Shown piece after piece: positions 5,380 through 7,703 of a stretch of 7,703 bases of DNA. Position 1 is the stretch's first letter. The number at the start of each line of letters is the position of its first letter. The position numbers and the translations under genes are program-made. The DNA is from Candidatus Bathyarchaeota archaeon (lineage in GTDB: Archaea; Thermoproteota; Bathyarchaeia; TCS64). Where the stretch lies: assembly GCA_020697635.1 (NCBI GenBank), contig JAEHCT010000054.1, positions 1 through 7,703 of the forward strand, given 5' to 3'. Under the pieces are notes generated by a model. The model saw only the letters and a program-made list of their open reading frames with translations. It made no database searches and was not told the origin of the DNA.

Positions 5380-7377
5380 CTATCCCTCCTTCCTCCTCGG
5401 GGCTAGCTTCTTGGAACTCTTCAGCTCCTTGGCTACGTCCGCCATCCCAAGCTTCTTCAGCGTCGCCTCCTTCTGCAGCCCCGTCTCGGTGTCCCAGCCC
5501 CTCAGGGCGTAGTACTCGTCCTTCATCTTCTCGAAGAGCTTCCTGTCCAGCCTCTTCCCCTGCTGGGGGCCGTCGAGCACGGGGTTCTCGAAGAAGAAGT
5601 CGGGCAGCGTCTCCGTTGCTCGGGTGCGGCCGTCCCGTACGACGATAGCCCTCTCGATGTTGCAGACCCTCTCTGCCGCCTCGAAGAGGGCGGCCTCGTC
5701 TGTGGGTATCCCCGTGGCGGCGGCGTACCTCTCGGCCGCGAACTGGTAGCTGGCGTCGCCGAACTGGCTGCCAGGGGCCCCCACGCGTCCGGGCCTGATC
5801 ATGCTGACGCAGTAGCCGAGGCTGTCCGCAATGGCTGCGCCGTTCATCTCGTAGATGAGGGCCGCGGGCTTGCCCTCGTACTCCGTGGCCATTATCGCCT
5901 TCTCGGTGCCGAACATCTGTTTGCTCCACGCGTAGCTGTCGTCCCGCTCCTTGGGGTCAACGCCCTCATACTCGTCCCGGGCCGGCTTGTCCCAGAGGAC
6001 CACGTGGTAAGTGGTGGCTCGGAGGCTGTTGCCTCTTGCGGATATGGCCTCGCCGAGGGCGGTGCCCGGCTCCGCCCTGAACTCGAAGGTCCTCATGGTC
6101 ATGCCCTGGTTGTGGTAGAGGTAGTCCATCGCCTTCTTGCCGAGCTTCTGGGCGAAGGCGATGGGACCCTCCGCCAGCACGTTGCCGTAGCCTTCCCTGT
6201 AGGCCATCTTGCGGGCGGTCTCGAACAGGGCCTCCGGGTTTCCCTTGTCGAAGGGGACGCCGTCCAGGTCCTTCTCCGAGACCACGCCCATCTCGTAGAG
6301 GTGCATGAGCCAGCTGACGATGGTGGCCACCTCCTTGCTGTCCATCCCCATGTCGGTCATCATCCGCGTGCCTTTGAACGCGGCGCTCAGGTCGGTCATC
6401 CAGAGCTTCCACGGCCAGTAGGTGGGGTAGCACCTCCAGATGCACGCGCCCACGCCGGGGACGTCGAAGAGGGGCTGGCACGGGAACGGGCAGCCGAAGC
6501 ACCCGACGTTCTTCTCGAAGTACTCTCCCAGGTAGTTCTCCTCGTACGCCTTCTTGACGTCGGGGCGATCCCTCCAGGCGTGGCTCTCATAGTTGCCGAC
6601 GACCCCCGCGTCGCCCACGAGGAAGCCCTGGAGGTACGCGTCTTTTCCATCGCTGCGGGGAATGGCCTCCCCCAGCCTCTTCTTAGTCTCCTTAACAGTC
6701 TCCACGAGCCGCCTGTTGAGCTCAAGTATCCCCTCAGGGTCGTAGACGTTGACGGCGCCCGTGCCCCGTACCACGACGGCCTTCAGCTTCTTGGCGCCCA
6801 CCGACGCCCCCACGGGCGTGCCGCTCCTGTACCCATGCTCCACCGTGGCCTGGACCACTAGGTTCTCGCCCGCGGGCCCGATGCTTGCCACCTGGGCGTC
6901 CTCGTCGTCCACATCCTCCCTGAGGAAGGCCTCCGTGTCGAAGGTGCCCTTCCCCCAGACGCCTGACGCGTCCCTGAGCTCCACCTCGTCGTTGTAGACG
7001 TAGAGGTAGACGGGCTTCTCAGACTTGCCCTTGACCACGATGTTGTCGTACCCCGCGAACTTGAGTTCGGGCGCCCAGCTGCTGCCCATGCCCACGTTGC
7101 CGAGGCTGTTGCTCTCCGTCTTCGCCGCGGAGACCACCGTCACCTCCATCCTGGAGGTGCCTATGAGCCCCGTGCCCGCCAAGGCCCCCGAGCCGAAAAT
7201 GACGGGGGCGTCAGGGTCGTAGGGGCCCTGGTTCGCCTTGCTGTGCTTCCAGAATAGCCAGGCGTTCCCGCCTCTGCCGCCGAGGAACCTCTTCGCGTCC
7301 TTGTCCCATGGGGCTGTGGATACCTTCCCTGTCGAGAGGTCCACCTGCAGGGTCTTCCCGGACCAACCGTAAACCAT
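5380..7377 (-). CDS. Aldehyde:ferredoxin oxidoreductase-family tungstoenzyme, large subunit
   Basis: 665 residues, somewhat longer than Pyrococcus AOR (605) and nearer BamB-type members (about 650). The N-terminal domain (about 4-210) has the family opening GKTLQVDLSTGKV and FLGGRGGNAW, then GTGLIGTSR, VSAAKTESNSLGNVGMG and ASIGPAGE, which line the tungsten bis-pterin site. The cluster motif CFGCPFPC gives Cys293, Cys296 and Cys300. The distal fourth ligand is probably Cys523 in DSLGYC. Together these bind one [4Fe-4S]. Where classical AORs have a GPEYET-like segment with an active-site Glu about 18 residues after the third Cys, this protein has CIWRCYPTYWPWKLW (312-326). His458 is a candidate active-site histidine. 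It is the first gene of a two-gene operon with the four-cluster ferredoxin. The substrate cannot be named: aldehyde/carboxylate is the default, and a BamB-like aromatic acyl-CoA role is possible. ATG at 7377. Confidence 0.93.
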   Translation of the reverse strand: MVYGWSGKTLQVDLSTGKVSTAPWDKDAKRFLGGRGGNAWLFWKHSKANQGPYDPDAPVIFGSGALAGTGLIGTSRMEVTVVSAAKTESNSLGNVGMGSSWAPELKFAGYDNIVVKGKSEKPVYLYVYNDEVELRDASGVWGKGTFDTEAFLREDVDDEDAQVASIGPAGENLVVQATVEHGYRSGTPVGASVGAKKLKAVVVRGTGAVNVYDPEGILELNRRLVETVKETKKRLGEAIPRSDGKDAYLQGFLVGDAGVVGNYESHAWRDRPDVKKAYEENYLGEYFEKNVGCFGCPFPCQPLFDVPGVGACIWRCYPTYWPWKLWMTDLSAAFKGTRMMTDMGMDSKEVATIVSWLMHLYEMGVVSEKDLDGVPFDKGNPEALFETARKMAYREGYGNVLAEGPIAFAQKLGKKAMDYLYHNQGMTMRTFEFRAEPGTALGEAISARGNSLRATTYHVVLWDKPARDEYEGVDPKERDDSYAWSKQMFGTEKAIMATEYEGKPAALIYEMNGAAIADSLGYCVSMIRPGRVGAPGSQFGDASYQFAAERYAAATGIPTDEAALFEAAERVCNIERAIVVRDGRTRATETLPDFFFENPVLDGPQQGKRLDRKLFEKMKDEYYALRGWDTETGLQKEATLKKLGMADVAKELKSSKKLAPRRKEG
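5384..5390 (-). promoter_or_regulatory. Strong SD selecting a TTG start for the ferredoxin subunit
   Basis: On the minus strand this reads AGGAGGG, just before the large-subunit stop TAG (5380-5382) and 7 nt from the TTG at 5377. No ATG lies nearby. The next alternative, GTG at 5368, is 15-16 nt away. Coupled translation of the two subunits is likely. Confidence 0.7.
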
Positions 7378-7408
7378 AGAATCGCCTAGCTAGTATCTGT
7401 GAGGTGTA

Positions 7409-7421
7409 TTAGAAATAACTT
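7409..7421 (-). promoter_or_regulatory. Candidate promoter of the oxidoreductase operon
   Basis: On the minus strand a purine-rich GGAAG is followed by TTATTTCTAA, resembling a BRE plus TATA pair. Transcription would start near 7385-7390, leaving a leader of about 10 nt before the ATG at 7377. The only SD-like bases in that leader are weak (AGGCGA at 7381-7386). The same A/T-rich patch could also direct plus-strand transcription. Confidence 0.35.
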
Positions 7422-7434
7422 CCGCGAAAAGTAA

Positions 7435-7587
7435 GGCTGTCTCGGCGTGGGCGCCGTCTGCTGTGTGTGTGGTGGGTCCCCTCCCCCCTGTGCTGGGGTG
7501 CGGTGTGTTTGGCGCGTTTTTTAGGCTGGTTTGGGTTCTGGTTCTGAAGCTGTTCTACCCCGGTTCTGGCCGGCGTGCGTAGTTTGT
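7435..7587. other. Non-coding, A-depleted tract with GGTTCTG repeats
   Basis: No credible gene is seen. Positions 7435-7522 contain no A on the plus strand (88 nt), and only about five A occur from 7435 to 7611. The tract includes a GT-run (7463-7475), C-runs, a 5-bp hairpin CGGCG-TGGG-CGCCG (7443-7456), a T6 run at 7517-7522, and three copies of GGTTCTG (7534-7540, 7540-7546, 7562-7568). Its function is unknown. Confidence 0.4.
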
Positions 7588-7690
7588 CGGGGTGGCTGCG
7601 GGTCTCTGGTGAGGTGAACCTTGGTGGCTCGGAAACGGGAGAGACCCTGGACCCGTTCCGGGCGAGGCAGTCGACGCCACGGCCACCCTG
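7588..7690 (+). ncRNA. Candidate structured RNA, class unknown
   Basis: A closing helix of 11 pairs (two G-U) can form between 7588-7598 and 7680-7690. Inside it is a perfect 8-bp helix, GGGTCTCT (7600-7607) with AGAGACCC (7640-7647). This encloses a CTCG-GAAA-CGGG hairpin (7628-7639) with a GNRA tetraloop. A further CCCG-TTC-CGGG hairpin fits at 7652-7662. The nesting is hard to explain as coding sequence and suggests an RNA, but the segment is GC-rich, so chance pairing is possible. The strand is chosen for the GNRA loop. The gene may extend left into the A-depleted tract. Confidence 0.3.
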
Positions 7691-7702
7691 AGCAGCCTCA
7701 GG
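7687..7702. repeat. Perfect short hairpin at the window edge
   Basis: CCTGAG (7687-7692) and CTCAGG (7697-7702) pair exactly around a CAGC loop. It overlaps the 3' arm of the longer helix (7680-7690), so the two are alternatives. The sequence is cut by the window end. Confidence 0.4.
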
Positions 7703-7703
7703 C

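Noticed and set aside
5378..5929. N-terminal extension of the ferredoxin frame up to an ATG at 5929
   Set aside because: The extension reads a different frame of the oxidoreductase gene and is Arg/Gly/Glu-rich without structure. The TTG at 5377 has an ideal SD and matches where the ferredoxin fold begins.
6004..6861. Plus-strand open frame (285 residues) inside the oxidoreductase gene
   Set aside because: It is antisense to conserved AOR-family sequence, has a low-complexity composition and no recognisable motif. It is a shadow of the GC-rich gene.
7588..7690. Firm call as SRP (7S) RNA
   Set aside because: Two sequence blocks match in spacing, but the diagnostic CAGG/AGCAG internal loop and an Alu-type UGUAAY motif were not found. 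It is kept only as a candidate structured RNA.
1..7703. CRISPR arrays, insertion sequences, tRNA and rRNA genes
   Set aside because: No regularly spaced direct repeats, transposase motifs, tRNA T-arm/acceptor patterns or rRNA signature sequences were seen on either strand.

Overview
The window reads as part of an archaeal chromosome. Gene starts carry archaeal TATA-like elements (for example at 630-637 and 3089-3096) about 25-30 bp ahead of short or absent leaders. Arg and Ile codons are often AGG/AGA and ATA, and the gene set (tungsten-type aldehyde oxidoreductase with a polyferredoxin partner, PKD proteins with a C-terminal FIMAH-like helical domain) fits an anaerobic archaeon. The lineage cannot be fixed from the sequence alone. 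The left end (about 1-1000) is clearly richer in A+T than the rest.

Layout. 35-595 (minus) encodes a one-helix membrane protein with a long coiled coil. Across a 179-bp divergent promoter region, 775-3039 (plus) encodes a large exported protein. It has a signal peptide, a cysteine protease domain strikingly like streptococcal IdeS/Mac (family C66), four PKD modules and a C-terminal helical domain. 3115-3453 (plus) encodes a small PH-like-fold candidate. 3496-4083 is tag (3-methyladenine DNA glycosylase I), followed after 6 bp by fdhD (4090-4872, GTG start), which looks translationally coupled to it. fdhD ends 7 bp from the converging end of a two-gene minus-strand operon: a tungsten aldehyde:ferredoxin oxidoreductase-family large subunit (5380-7377) and, 2 bp later from a TTG start, a 165-residue protein with 16 cysteines arranged for four [4Fe-4S] clusters (4880-5377). 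The last 326 bp have no convincing gene. They hold the oxidoreductase promoter, an 88-nt stretch with no A on the plus strand, and a strongly foldable 100-nt segment that may be a structured RNA.

How it works together. The oxidoreductase pair should form a cytoplasmic complex that moves electrons between an organic substrate and ferredoxin-like carriers through a chain of clusters. FdhD, a sulfurtransferase for Mo/W bis-pterin cofactors, is a plausible maturation partner. The exported protease and the divergent coiled-coil membrane protein form a separate cell-surface module. The most notable items are the archaeal IdeS-like protease, an unusual cysteine-rich segment where classical AORs carry an active-site Glu, an FdhD that keeps only one of the two CxxC cysteines, and the unexplained A-free/structured region at the right end.
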